Source: Methanobacteriota archaeon
GTDB taxonomy: Archaea > Thermoplasmatota > Thermoplasmata > RBG-16-68-12
NCBI GenBank assembly: GCA_005878515.1
Contig: VBLZ01000071.1
Location: forward strand, 1-20,451
Reading direction: 5' to 3'
DNA length: 20,451 nucleotides
Shown here in pieces: positions 7,478 through 15,262 of this stretch. Every line of letters starts with the position of its first letter. The first letter of the stretch is position 1. Both the position numbers and the translations under genes were made by a program. Below the pieces are notes generated by a model, which was given only the letters and a program-made list of their open reading frames with translations, had not been told where the DNA came from and made no database searches.

Positions 7478-8518
7478 CTACCCTGAAATCGTCAGCCAAT
7501 TGAAGAGAGCTTGGGCCCCGCGGCGGGAGCCAATGCGTGCGAGGGCGAGCGAGAGTAGGATCCACCGCGGGAGCCAGATTCTTCGGCGCCGAAGGAGTTC
7601 TAGGGCGGCGCCTGCGACACGGTGCGAGGATCCCCCATTGCGGCTCACGGCTGCCAGAATTTCTCCCATCGACGACATCTGGCGGAGCGGGATGTCCCAC
7701 ACGTCAGGTGGAAGGAACGAGCGAATGATTTCCGCGTCGGCGCGTAGATCGCCGGCGATGGAAGCAAGACGCGCAAACCTGGCCCTTCGTCCTTGTAAAC
7801 GAGTTGGGGTCGTATTTGTGGAATGTAGGCGCACCGCTGTCAGGGGTCGCGAATCCATCACGAGCGCCAACGATGAGCACCACGCCCGATAGAACAGGTA
7901 AGGAGGGATGGCTTTTCGGATTTCGCGAAGCTCGTCAAGGTAGGATTTGATGAGGATACGACGCACGGCCACGGAGCTCCCATTGTAACCCGCACCTCGA
8001 GTCCAGATCCTCTCACAATCTGAGTTCGCCCGATGCCCGGGCGAAATCCGGATACGGTCTACGGGGTGAAACATGCCAGGGAATGACGGAAGGTCACCGT
8101 TGCGAAACACCAGTTGAGCGTTGTGATAGAATCCGAGCTCAGGATCCTCCTGGAACGCGCGACGGACCTCCTGGAGGCGCAGAGGATGTAGGAGGTCATC
8201 GTCGTCGAGGAGCGCGATGATGGAACCCCGGCTGGCTCGGATGCCATCCGCAACCATCGCTCCCCACCTCTCCTCCCGAGATACGACCCACGTTCCCTGC
8301 AGTGCTCGCACTTCGCGCTCGAGGTCGTCATCGTGGAAGTCTGCCGCGACGACCAGTTCAAAAGGCGATCCGACGGCGGATCGCACAGAGGCGAGGGCTT
8401 CGCCTAGGAACTCTCGGCGACGCCAAGCTGTGACGACAATCGAGCAAGACTCTCGGATGGAGCTGGTCTGCGTCTTCGTGGGGGTGCTTGAGTTCCACGT
8501 TGGATCGGAGACGCTCAC
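7478..8518 (-). CDS. Family 2 glycosyltransferase (GT-A)
   Basis: 346 residues. The nucleotide-binding strand is SCSIVVTAWRRREFLGEAL, and the metal-binding acidic motif is in SIIALLDDDDLLHPLR, the usual place of DxD in GT2 enzymes. The C-terminal half is helical and basic without a strong membrane helix, so the enzyme is probably cytosolic or peripheral. The frame continues upstream to 9163, but that part only mirrors the methyltransferase gene in another frame. The GTG at 8518 forms a GTGA overlap with the TGA of that gene (8515-8518), which fixes the start and implies coupled translation. The donor sugar is not predictable. Confidence 0.85.
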   Translation of the reverse strand: MSVSDPTWNSSTPTKTQTSSIRESCSIVVTAWRRREFLGEALASVRSAVGSPFELVVAADFHDDDLEREVRALQGTWVVSREERWGAMVADGIRASRGSIIALLDDDDLLHPLRLQEVRRAFQEDPELGFYHNAQLVFRNGDLPSFPGMFHPVDRIRISPGHRANSDCERIWTRGAGYNGSSVAVRRILIKSYLDELREIRKAIPPYLFYRAWCSSLALVMDSRPLTAVRLHSTNTTPTRLQGRRARFARLASIAGDLRADAEIIRSFLPPDVWDIPLRQMSSMGEILAAVSRNGGSSHRVAGAALELLRRRRIWLPRWILLSLALARIGSRRGAQALFNWLTISG

Positions 8519-9315
8519 GGGCCGACCTTCCGGGCCTTGAACAGAGTCGTTTCTCCCAGGTGCCGCCAGGGGAACCGAGTCGCGAGGCGATCGTCGAACA
8601 ATTCGAGGCTCGCCCTGAGCCGCTCGAGTGCGGGACGGTAGAACGATGGCGGAGGCATGAACACCGGTACACCCGTGGTGGCCTCGATTTCGAAGAGGCC
8701 CTGGAGTATCTTGCGCACACGAGCTGTGGTGTAGACGTGGAAGCGCACGGTCGTGCCGTGGATCGTGGCCAAAAGCGGCTCGCAGAATCGTCCGAGCGCC
8801 CGCCGAATGCGCAGACGGACAAGCGCGATCGCGGGCTCTGAAACACATAGCTTGTTCGGCAGCGTGAACACAAACCGCGCTCGAGGCTTGAGCAATCCGT
8901 AAACGGTCTGCGCGACCTCCCGGAGCGACTCTTCGTAGGCCAGGCTGAAGTTCGCGAAGGCTCCATCGAAGGGGCACCACTGCGATCGCGAGAGTTCGTC
9001 GGCGACCTCTTTGAGCCGGCCACGCCACACAAGGACTCTTCCCTCGAGTTTCTGCGTGGCGACGCGCTTGCGTGAGATTTCTACCATCCGGTCTGAAATG
9101 TCGAACGCCGCGATGCGATACGTTCGCTCGGCTAAGAACACCGCATCGGCACCCGTACCACACCCAATCTCGACCAAAGCCGACCCCGGGGGGAACGTCG
9201 CGAGTATCTCCCGACGGCTAGTTTTACGCATCCACGTATTCACAGGATTCTGCACTGCGGTCGTCTCAATCGTGTCGGCGACCTGATTGAAAGCGCTCCG
9301 CGGGGCCTCGATCAT
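8515..9315 (-). CDS. Class I SAM methyltransferase, paralogue of the one at 14001-15182
   Basis: 266 residues. Motif I is LVEIGCGTGADAVFLAE and the acidic motif is AAFDISDRMVEISR. FDGAFANFSLAYEESL (motif IV) and LKPRARFVFTLPNKLC follow. The C-terminal part, with TTGVPVFMPPPSFYRP and a closing ATRFPWRHLGETTLFKAR, matches GVPVFVPPYDYHR and ANRFPFTRFGDHFLVEMR of the operon's first methyltransferase, so the two are related over the whole catalytic part. The ATG at 9315 overlaps the TGA of the phosphoesterase gene as ATGA, and its own end overlaps the next GT2 gene as GTGA. It probably methylates a glycan intermediate, a role inferred from context. Confidence 0.83.
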   Translation of the reverse strand: MIEAPRSAFNQVADTIETTAVQNPVNTWMRKTSRREILATFPPGSALVEIGCGTGADAVFLAERTYRIAAFDISDRMVEISRKRVATQKLEGRVLVWRGRLKEVADELSRSQWCPFDGAFANFSLAYEESLREVAQTVYGLLKPRARFVFTLPNKLCVSEPAIALVRLRIRRALGRFCEPLLATIHGTTVRFHVYTTARVRKILQGLFEIEATTGVPVFMPPPSFYRPALERLRASLELFDDRLATRFPWRHLGETTLFKARKVGP

Positions 9316-10625
9316 ATTGCCTTCCTCGCCGGCGCAAGATCGCTTCCTCGCGTCAGGCTATCCGTCATCGGGAGCCAGAGACCTCCCGCTCCAACCGTAG
9401 AGGCGGGCGCCACATCGCCGACCGTCGACGCACCCGCACCGTCGAAGATGAACGCCCGCGTCAAATTCCCAGCACGAGCCTCGCGATCGGTAAGATACGC
9501 AAGACCCCAGTTGTCAGCAATGAACTTCAGGATCGATGTGTGGTCGGTCGTGCCGTGCTCGACGACCCCGTGCCTCGCGTACGGCGAAACCACAATCATC
9601 GGAACGCGAAATCCGTATCCCCATTCGTCCACCTGCGGAGGCGGCACATGGTCGTAGAATCCTCCGGATTCGTCCCAGGTCAAGAAGATGGCGGTCGTCT
9701 TCCACGCGGGGCTCGACATGATTCTGTCAATGGCATCCTCCGTCCACGCCTGGCCGACGGCGACATCGCCTGGAGGATGCTCGCTGACGAAGGAGTCCTC
9801 AGATGGATCAACATATGTGACCTGGGCCAGGTTCCCGGTCGATAAATCTGTCGTCAGCTGGTCCATCGGGACGAGGTGTGCCATCATGTCCGAATGAGAA
9901 GCGATCTCGGGAAAATATGCGGGCAACGGTCCAACTACCAGACCAGGGCTGTAATAGTAGCGCCACGAAATCCCGCGGCGCTGGAGTTGGCCAAAGATGG
10001 TGGGCGATGAGAGTTTCGTAAGCCATATCGCGTTCGACCCTAGGCCGTCGCTCGTCCCTGCGAATGAGTACAGTCGGTTGGGAATCGTTGGTCCGAGCAT
10101 GGCCTGAAAATAGTGATCCAGAATCGTGTAGTTGCCGGCGAGGGACCAATAGTATCCGAGCTGTCGGCGATCGTAGTAGCCAACGGAAACATTCCCGAGC
10201 CCTCGAGCCCAAGACTCGGCGACGACCGCGAACAAGTCGTTGGAGCCATTGTTGTAGGCTGCGAGCATCGCAGTTCGACTGTGCGGCAAATCCGGCGTCG
10301 AGGTCCCGTTAATCCAATGCGGGGACACGGTCCCGCCTACTCCGTCCGGCAGGGACACGTTCGAAGGGATGCCGTCCGCCCCCGGGAACGTCCCGAAGTA
10401 ATTGTCGAACGCGTGGTTTTCCTTCATGATGACGATTACGTGCTGAATCGGGGTCGTGTTTGTGGGGACGGCCGCGGGGGGTTGGGATATCTGAGGCGTC
10501 ATGAGCGCCGAGGTAATCGCGGCCAACGGGCCAAGCGAGGCCGCGAGGAGGACAAGTCCGACCCAGCGACGCTCGGATGCGCCGAGGTCATGCCGCTCGA
10601 CCGTTGACCGCCTCCTGGTAGACAC
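9312..10625 (-). CDS. Exported PF04185-type phosphoesterase (phospholipase C / acid phosphatase family)
   Basis: 437 residues from the GTG at 10625, which has GAGGA 6 bases before it; an ATG at 10646 is the alternative. A membrane segment (WVGLVLLAASLGPLAAITSA) follows a basic N-terminus, so the catalytic part is outside the cell. Family motifs appear in order: VIVIMKENHAFDNYFGTFPG with the metal-binding E-N, MLGPTIPNRLYSFAGTS around the expected nucleophile, TWDESGGFYDHVPPP, and RVPMIVVSPYARHG followed by TTDHTSILKFI. The family hydrolyses phosphomono- or diesters of lipids or sugars. The gene overlaps the GT4 gene by 38 bases and the methyltransferase by 4, so it is locked into the glycan operon. 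Release or recycling of a phosphorylated lipid carrier is a possible role. Confidence 0.86.
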   Translation of the reverse strand: MSTRRRSTVERHDLGASERRWVGLVLLAASLGPLAAITSALMTPQISQPPAAVPTNTTPIQHVIVIMKENHAFDNYFGTFPGADGIPSNVSLPDGVGGTVSPHWINGTSTPDLPHSRTAMLAAYNNGSNDLFAVVAESWARGLGNVSVGYYDRRQLGYYWSLAGNYTILDHYFQAMLGPTIPNRLYSFAGTSDGLGSNAIWLTKLSSPTIFGQLQRRGISWRYYYSPGLVVGPLPAYFPEIASHSDMMAHLVPMDQLTTDLSTGNLAQVTYVDPSEDSFVSEHPPGDVAVGQAWTEDAIDRIMSSPAWKTTAIFLTWDESGGFYDHVPPPQVDEWGYGFRVPMIVVSPYARHGVVEHGTTDHTSILKFIADNWGLAYLTDREARAGNLTRAFIFDGAGASTVGDVAPASTVGAGGLWLPMTDSLTRGSDLAPARKAI

Positions 10626-11733
10626 GCCGAGTCCTCGCGATGACATCCTCCCAGGAGAAGAGCTGTGCTCTGGCTCTCCCCTGTTTCCCCATGTTCCGGC
10701 GTGCCGATGCATCGGATGCGAGCATTTCAATCGCAGAGGCGAGGCGTTTCGGGTCACCCGGCTCAACCAGTAATCCCGTCTCGCCGTCAAGGACGACTTC
10801 GGGGACCCCACCGACGCGCGTCGCGATCACCGGGAGGCCGGCCGCCATCGCCTCCAAGATTGCGATTGGGAACGAGTCGAAGAGGGACGGGAGGACAAAC
10901 AAGTCCGCTCGCTGGAACTCCTCCAATAGCTGCGGCCGATCCAGCATCCCGACCAACGTAACCCGGTGTTCGATTCCGAGCCTCCGCGCCAGGTCCCGCA
11001 CCACCGCATATCCTCCCCAGTCCTCGCCGACGATCCGCACATGCACCGCCAACCCATGCGGAAGTCGCGATACGGCGTGCATCAAGACCTCGAGGCCCTT
11101 CTGGTCCGGATAGCATCGTCCGGCGAAGAGGATGCTCGTTCCGTCTCCGTCTCGCAGCCTATCACGGCCCCATGCGAACTCCGCGACGTCGACTCCGTTT
11201 GGAATGACCGCGATTCGTTCCCGAGGGACACCCAAGTTTTCAAGATGATCGGCCTCAAGCCCAGTGAGGGCGATGACCCGATGCGCCTGTCGAAGAGTGA
11301 CGAGGGGGACGAGATGATCGAATGCGCGCTTCTCCAAGCTGGGGCGGCCCGGATCAGAGTGTGGGGTGATGACGAGCGCAGAGCGGTCCAGGAGGCCGCC
11401 CAGCGAAGCGGCGAATGTCGGGAAGTATCCGTATGCGTGCCCGTGTACGACGTCCCATCGTCCCGACAGGACGCGATGGATCATGGACGGCGAAACATTC
11501 CCCAGCGCATGGGGAAGGACCGCCGCCTTGATGGCTCGGACGCGGTGGACCGGGTAGGGGAACTCCCCGTCGTCGTCGCCGAGACGTTCCAGCGGAGTGT
11601 CGGTGCGGAGGTCCGTGGTCAGCACCTCGACTTCGTCTCCGCGTTTCGTCAAGCCTTCGGCGAGGTGCCACACGTGGGTTTCCACACCGCCGAGGGCCGG
11701 GGGGAACCGTTGAGTGAGAAGGAGGATCTTCAT
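10588..11733 (-). CDS. Family 4 glycosyltransferase (GT-B)
   Basis: 381 residues. The N-terminal Rossmann domain begins MKILLLTQRFPPALGGVETH with the glycine-rich acceptor loop. The C-terminal nucleotide-sugar domain has SILFAGRCYPDQKGLEVLM and the donor motif SLFDSFPIAILEAMAAGLPV, where the first acid of the usual Ex7E is Asp. GT4 enzymes are retaining transferases that often add mannose, glucose or GlcNAc to lipid-linked glycans on the cytosolic face. The ATG at 11733 overlaps the TGA of the upstream membrane transferase as ATGA; the longer open frame to 12078 only mirrors that gene. The 3' end overlaps the phosphoesterase start. Confidence 0.9.
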   Translation of the reverse strand: MKILLLTQRFPPALGGVETHVWHLAEGLTKRGDEVEVLTTDLRTDTPLERLGDDDGEFPYPVHRVRAIKAAVLPHALGNVSPSMIHRVLSGRWDVVHGHAYGYFPTFAASLGGLLDRSALVITPHSDPGRPSLEKRAFDHLVPLVTLRQAHRVIALTGLEADHLENLGVPRERIAVIPNGVDVAEFAWGRDRLRDGDGTSILFAGRCYPDQKGLEVLMHAVSRLPHGLAVHVRIVGEDWGGYAVVRDLARRLGIEHRVTLVGMLDRPQLLEEFQRADLFVLPSLFDSFPIAILEAMAAGLPVIATRVGGVPEVVLDGETGLLVEPGDPKRLASAIEMLASDASARRNMGKQGRARAQLFSWEDVIARTRRVYQEAVNGRAA

Positions 11734-13091
11734 CGAGGGGAATCTCCGGCTCTGGGTCCGCCAACTTCTTCTGCCGCTCGCTTCGCGCCGGCGAGCCATT
11801 GGACCGCTCGCACGAACCACGGTTTCGGATTTCGACGCTCGTCCATCAATACGAAACCGAGCTGCACCAAGTGGATGGCAAATGAAACGGCCAATACCAT
11901 GAGGACGATTCCGCGCATGGGTCCGAAGGCGGAATTGTTGTCGAGGGCGTAGCTGTATTGTTCGGCGGCCGGGAACACGGGGATGACAAACCGGAGGAGG
12001 AAGTCGTTGTTGAATAACAAGTAGCCGAGTCCGAGGATCCAGGTTACGCGGAACAGCCCGGCCCGTTCCGGATGCCACAGCGTGACGTCGAGGAGGAGAG
12101 GGGGGAGAAGGTACAGGAGGTATTGCTCGTAGACTTGGGAGCGAAATAGGAAGAAGACCACGGTCACAGACAACATTGCTTGGACGAGGCCCTGAGGGGT
12201 CTCTCGCGAAAACCGCCTCGCGGCGAGGATGCCCGCGACGACCACGGCGGGGACCCAGAGCCAGCCGACGACCGCAAACGCGGGTTCGATTCCGGGAAAA
12301 ATCGAGAGAAGGTCCGGCGAAAACACGACGCCGAGAATCGTCATGCCGAGTGGCACGCCCCGGGCGCCGTACACCAGCGTCCCCTGAAACGGGTCGATTC
12401 CCCAGCCACCAAGGAGGAAGGAGGCCGCCGTAAACGCCGCGGGAATTCCGAGGGTCACGATTTGTCGGAGTTTCGTGGTGCCGCGATCACGGATGATGTA
12501 GTACGGCACAAAGATCAACGGGAAGAGTTTGAGGAGAATCGCGAGTCCTTCGAGGGCGGATCGCCGTAAAGGTCGAATCATCAGCAACGAAGCGATCCAG
12601 ACGAACGACACGAGTGCGTCGAACTGACCCCAGACCGCGGAAATTAGGATGGGGTACGGAAACAACATCCAGAAGACGAGGACCTTACGCGCGGACTCGG
12701 CCGGCCCTCCCCATCTGAGGACCGCCCGATACGCGGCATAGCCCAGGAACACGTCGCCGAGGATCGGGGGCTGCTTCAGCAAGAAGTAGAAAACGAATCG
12801 GTTGTCGGTTGGCAGGATGGCGAACAGCCGATACAGGCCCGCGAGGAGAAGAGACCACAATGGGGGATAACCGACCGACGGCAGTGTCTGATTGAGGAAG
12901 GCAAAACTCAACCCCGGAATCGGGTCCATGAACGAGTAGGGACTGATTCCGCGGGACACATACACGGCATTTCTGATCCAGACCTCGGAATCGTAGGGGT
13001 GCCCCGTCCAAAAGGAGAGAGACTCCCGCAGCACGAGCCCGATCACGAGGATCACTTCGAGCCTCATCGCCGACAGCCGAGAGCGAATCAT
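11730..13091 (-). CDS. Polytopic GT-C-like glycosyltransferase (GT87/DUF2029 type)
   Basis: 453 residues with about ten hydrophobic helices. After the first helix comes a conserved-looking loop (GHPYDSEVWIRNAVYVSRGI) with acidic residues in the place typical of GT-C enzymes, then PIPGLSFAFLNQTLPSVGYP. Further marks are a KQPPILGD segment and a LLKLFPLIFVPYY helix. Family members use polyprenyl-phosphate sugars on the outer membrane face, which fits the nearby Dpm1-like enzyme as donor supplier. The ATG at 13091 lies one base after the preceding TAG, with GGTGGA 5 bases before it; an in-frame ATG at 13121 would overlap the previous gene. The end overlaps GT4 as ATGA. Confidence 0.8.
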   Translation of the reverse strand: MIRSRLSAMRLEVILVIGLVLRESLSFWTGHPYDSEVWIRNAVYVSRGISPYSFMDPIPGLSFAFLNQTLPSVGYPPLWSLLLAGLYRLFAILPTDNRFVFYFLLKQPPILGDVFLGYAAYRAVLRWGGPAESARKVLVFWMLFPYPILISAVWGQFDALVSFVWIASLLMIRPLRRSALEGLAILLKLFPLIFVPYYIIRDRGTTKLRQIVTLGIPAAFTAASFLLGGWGIDPFQGTLVYGARGVPLGMTILGVVFSPDLLSIFPGIEPAFAVVGWLWVPAVVVAGILAARRFSRETPQGLVQAMLSVTVVFFLFRSQVYEQYLLYLLPPLLLDVTLWHPERAGLFRVTWILGLGYLLFNNDFLLRFVIPVFPAAEQYSYALDNNSAFGPMRGIVLMVLAVSFAIHLVQLGFVLMDERRNPKPWFVRAVQWLAGAKRAAEEVGGPRAGDSPR

Positions 13092-13092
13092 G

Positions 13093-14004
13093 CTATTCCA
13101 CCGGATGCCAGACGGGCTCATATCGGAGGTGCAACACGCGATCGCGTGCGGCGAGCATGACCGCCCATGTTTCGAGAGGAATGATCACCAGCAGCAACGC
13201 AAGGACGCGCGCAGGTTGCGAAAGAATCTGGCCTGCCGTGACCCTGATTGCCAAAGCCGGCTCGTTCGTAAGCAGCTTCGCGAAGGTATTCGGTGATCGC
13301 CCCAAGAGGGCTTCGACTTGGCTGTGGCCCCTGAGAATCCTCCGACGTTGCCGAAGCAGTCCGTGCAAGGATTTTGGAATCGCCACGGAAACGCGAGCCT
13401 CCGGACAAAAGCGAACCGAGATCCCCCGGAGTGATGCGAGGGCACCGATGTAGGCGCCGTCATTCACCAGATCCGAGGGGAGACTCGTGACGAAACCGCG
13501 TCGCAGGGCCATGAATTCGTCGCAGCAGTGGTTCGGACGAGAACGACGAGACAACGTATCCAGCGTGCGGTTATGGAGTTCCCAATGGAAGTCGGCGACG
13601 ACCCGCATGACTCCCTCACTCGAAGAATCCGGGACGGGCGCTCCACAGGCCACCATCACGCCGGGGTCCGACGCGAAAGGGCGCAGCAGCTCAGTCAGTG
13701 CGTCATCATGGAGGACCGCGTCGGCGTTCAGGATCGCGATAATCTCTCCTTGAGCACGCCGGAAAATCTCGTTGAGGCCAGAGGCCTTGCCCCGTCGCCG
13801 CGGCTCGTGGACGAGGAGAATCCGTGGGTCCCGATCCTGCCACTCTCGGACGACTCGTTCCGTTCCGTCTGTACACCCGCTCGCGACCACGACGATCTCA
13901 ATCAATTCGAAGTCTGGCGGGATACGCTGGAGGAGCAGGGACTGAAGGCAAGCCCCGATGGGATGCGCCTCGTTGAAGGCACAAATGCCGACGGTCACTT
14001 TCAT
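13093..14004 (-). CDS. Family 2 glycosyltransferase with C-terminal membrane helices
   Basis: 303 residues. The GT-A start is VTVGICAFNEAHPIGACL, and the DxD is in EIIAILNADAVLHDDAL. A GGAPVP-like strand (MVACGAPVPDSS) and an acceptor region with NDGAYIGALASLRGI follow. The arginine-rich segment RQRRRILRGH is a QxxRW-like element in modified form. The C-terminus has a hydrophobic helix (ARVLALLLVIIPLETWAVML), so it is membrane-bound. The ATG at 14004 overlaps the TGA of the methyltransferase as ATGA. It probably extends a lipid-linked glycan; its sugar is unknown. Confidence 0.87.
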   Translation of the reverse strand: MKVTVGICAFNEAHPIGACLQSLLLQRIPPDFELIEIVVVASGCTDGTERVVREWQDRDPRILLVHEPRRRGKASGLNEIFRRAQGEIIAILNADAVLHDDALTELLRPFASDPGVMVACGAPVPDSSSEGVMRVVADFHWELHNRTLDTLSRRSRPNHCCDEFMALRRGFVTSLPSDLVNDGAYIGALASLRGISVRFCPEARVSVAIPKSLHGLLRQRRRILRGHSQVEALLGRSPNTFAKLLTNEPALAIRVTAGQILSQPARVLALLLVIIPLETWAVMLAARDRVLHLRYEPVWHPVE

Positions 14005-15182
14005 CGTCGCCGCATCTCCACCAAAAAGTGATCACCGAATCGGGTGAAAGGAAATCGGTTTGCGAACGCCTTGTCCAGTCGCCGAAGGACTCGGATGGAC
14101 TCGGGTCGGTGGGAGAACGTCCGATGATAGTCGTACGGAGGGACAAACACCGGGACGCCGACGACATGTTCCACTTGAAAATGAGGCAGGAATGGTCGAA
14201 CGAACGATTGGAAAGAGTACGCGTAGACAGGAATCCCGTACCGAGAGAGGCCCTGCGGCACTGGGTTTCGCTGGCGCGCGAAAGCGCGCCTCGGATCTCT
14301 CGCCAGAAAGGATAATACGAACTCCGCAAGGCAGACTCGGTTCCAGATGGCGAACACGACCGAACTGTTCGGCCGCAGAAGGGCGGCGAGGGCAGGAGGA
14401 AACGACGCGAGGTCCTCCTCGCAATTGAGGGCACCGTAGGTCGAGAACGCGCCGTCGAACGAATTCGGGCCGAATTCGTCGAGCAGCTGGGTGATTTCGC
14501 CCGCAGCGAGTTTTCGTGCCATCACGAGTTCTCGCAGGCCCTCGAGCTCGATCTTTGCCTTGAGCCGTCGGATCATTTGGGCCGATATGTCGGTCGCGAC
14601 AACCTCGATGCCGCGCGAGGCTAGGACAAGCGTCTCGAGGCCAGGGCCCGCGCCTATCTCGAGGATTCGATCCCCCGGTCGAAAAATTCGAAGGAACACG
14701 TCCAGAGAGGTGCGGCGTAAGTCGGCGTCGAACGGGTTGCTCGTCACGCTGCTTTCATAGGACGACGCTATCGCGTCAAAGTACGACTCCACGATTTCCC
14801 GATAACTGGCGCGTCCCGAAGCCAGGGGCCGCAACTCGAACGCCTGCACCGACGGTCCGAACCAGCCCCGGACCCTGTCGGCACCAAATTCGGCTTCAAA
14901 ATGGCGGAGCACTTCACCGGTGTCAGCCCCGTCGATCGCCACGGCACGGCCGGTATATTCGCGGTTACGAGCCCGCCAGACCACGACGGGGGTTGTCTGA
15001 AGAGCTTCGGCCCATCCCGGGAGGGAATCCTTCCGCGCAAGAATCTGGAAGCGGCTACCGGCACCGAGAAAACGGATTGGAATTTCGTGCTGGTGGATCG
15101 ACCCGGTGCCCGGCTCCCGGAGGTACAGGACCCGATCGCAATCATCCGGTTTCTCCACCGAGGACAGGGACGTGGTTACCAC
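14001..15182 (-). CDS. Fusion: split-barrel (F420/FMN-reductase-like) domain plus SAM methyltransferase
   Basis: 393 residues, first gene of the operon. Residues about 15-125 resemble deazaflavin-dependent nitroreductase (DUF385) proteins: strands around EIPIRFLGAGSRFQILARKD, then PGWAEALQTTPVVVWRARN where relatives have PAW-x-NL, and a closing GWFGPSVQAFELRPL. The methyltransferase follows: ILEIGAGPGLETLVLAS (motif I), ATDISAQMIRR, FDGAFSTYGALNCEEDL, and a C-terminus paralogous to the 8515-9315 enzyme. The GTG at 15182 is about 30 bases downstream of TATAACTAT (15220-15212 on this strand), so it is probably leaderless. The operator at 15203-15216 sits in that promoter. Whether the barrel binds F420 or only substrate cannot be told. 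Confidence 0.78.
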   Translation of the reverse strand: MVTTSLSSVEKPDDCDRVLYLREPGTGSIHQHEIPIRFLGAGSRFQILARKDSLPGWAEALQTTPVVVWRARNREYTGRAVAIDGADTGEVLRHFEAEFGADRVRGWFGPSVQAFELRPLASGRASYREIVESYFDAIASSYESSVTSNPFDADLRRTSLDVFLRIFRPGDRILEIGAGPGLETLVLASRGIEVVATDISAQMIRRLKAKIELEGLRELVMARKLAAGEITQLLDEFGPNSFDGAFSTYGALNCEEDLASFPPALAALLRPNSSVVFAIWNRVCLAEFVLSFLARDPRRAFARQRNPVPQGLSRYGIPVYAYSFQSFVRPFLPHFQVEHVVGVPVFVPPYDYHRTFSHRPESIRVLRRLDKAFANRFPFTRFGDHFLVEMRRR

Positions 15183-15202
15183 TAGCCAGTCTTCACGGGA
15201 TT

Positions 15203-15216
15203 ACTACAAAGATAGT
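15203..15216. promoter_or_regulatory. Divergent promoter with operator copy 3 (ACTACaaagATAGT)
   Basis: Matches the ACTAT-N4-ATAGT pattern of the two BlaI-linked sites with one mismatch. It lies in the 80-base gap between the minus-strand operon (GTG at 15182) and the Dpm1-like gene (GTG at 15263). A plus-strand TATA-like TTATACTT (15217-15224) and a minus-strand TATAACTAT (15220-15212) flank and overlap it, so one bound dimer could shut both directions. Confidence 0.5.
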
Positions 15217-15262
15217 TATACTTTTTCCACATTCTAAGGTATGGACAGCAGGGATTGAGGCC

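Noticed and set aside
7290..7700. N-terminal extension of the FkbM frame and a 73-codon frame at 7256-7477
   Set aside because: Arginine- and proline-rich sequence without motifs; the first part overlaps the GT2 gene and the rest has no start signal.
8519..9163. Long N-terminal extension of the GT2 frame upstream of 8518
   Set aside because: It only mirrors the methyltransferase gene in another frame and has no family features; the GTGA overlap at 8515-8518 fixes the start.
11734..12078. N-terminal extension of the GT4 frame
   Set aside because: It lies entirely over the membrane transferase gene; MKILLLTQRFPP at 11733 is a normal GT4 start with an ATGA overlap.
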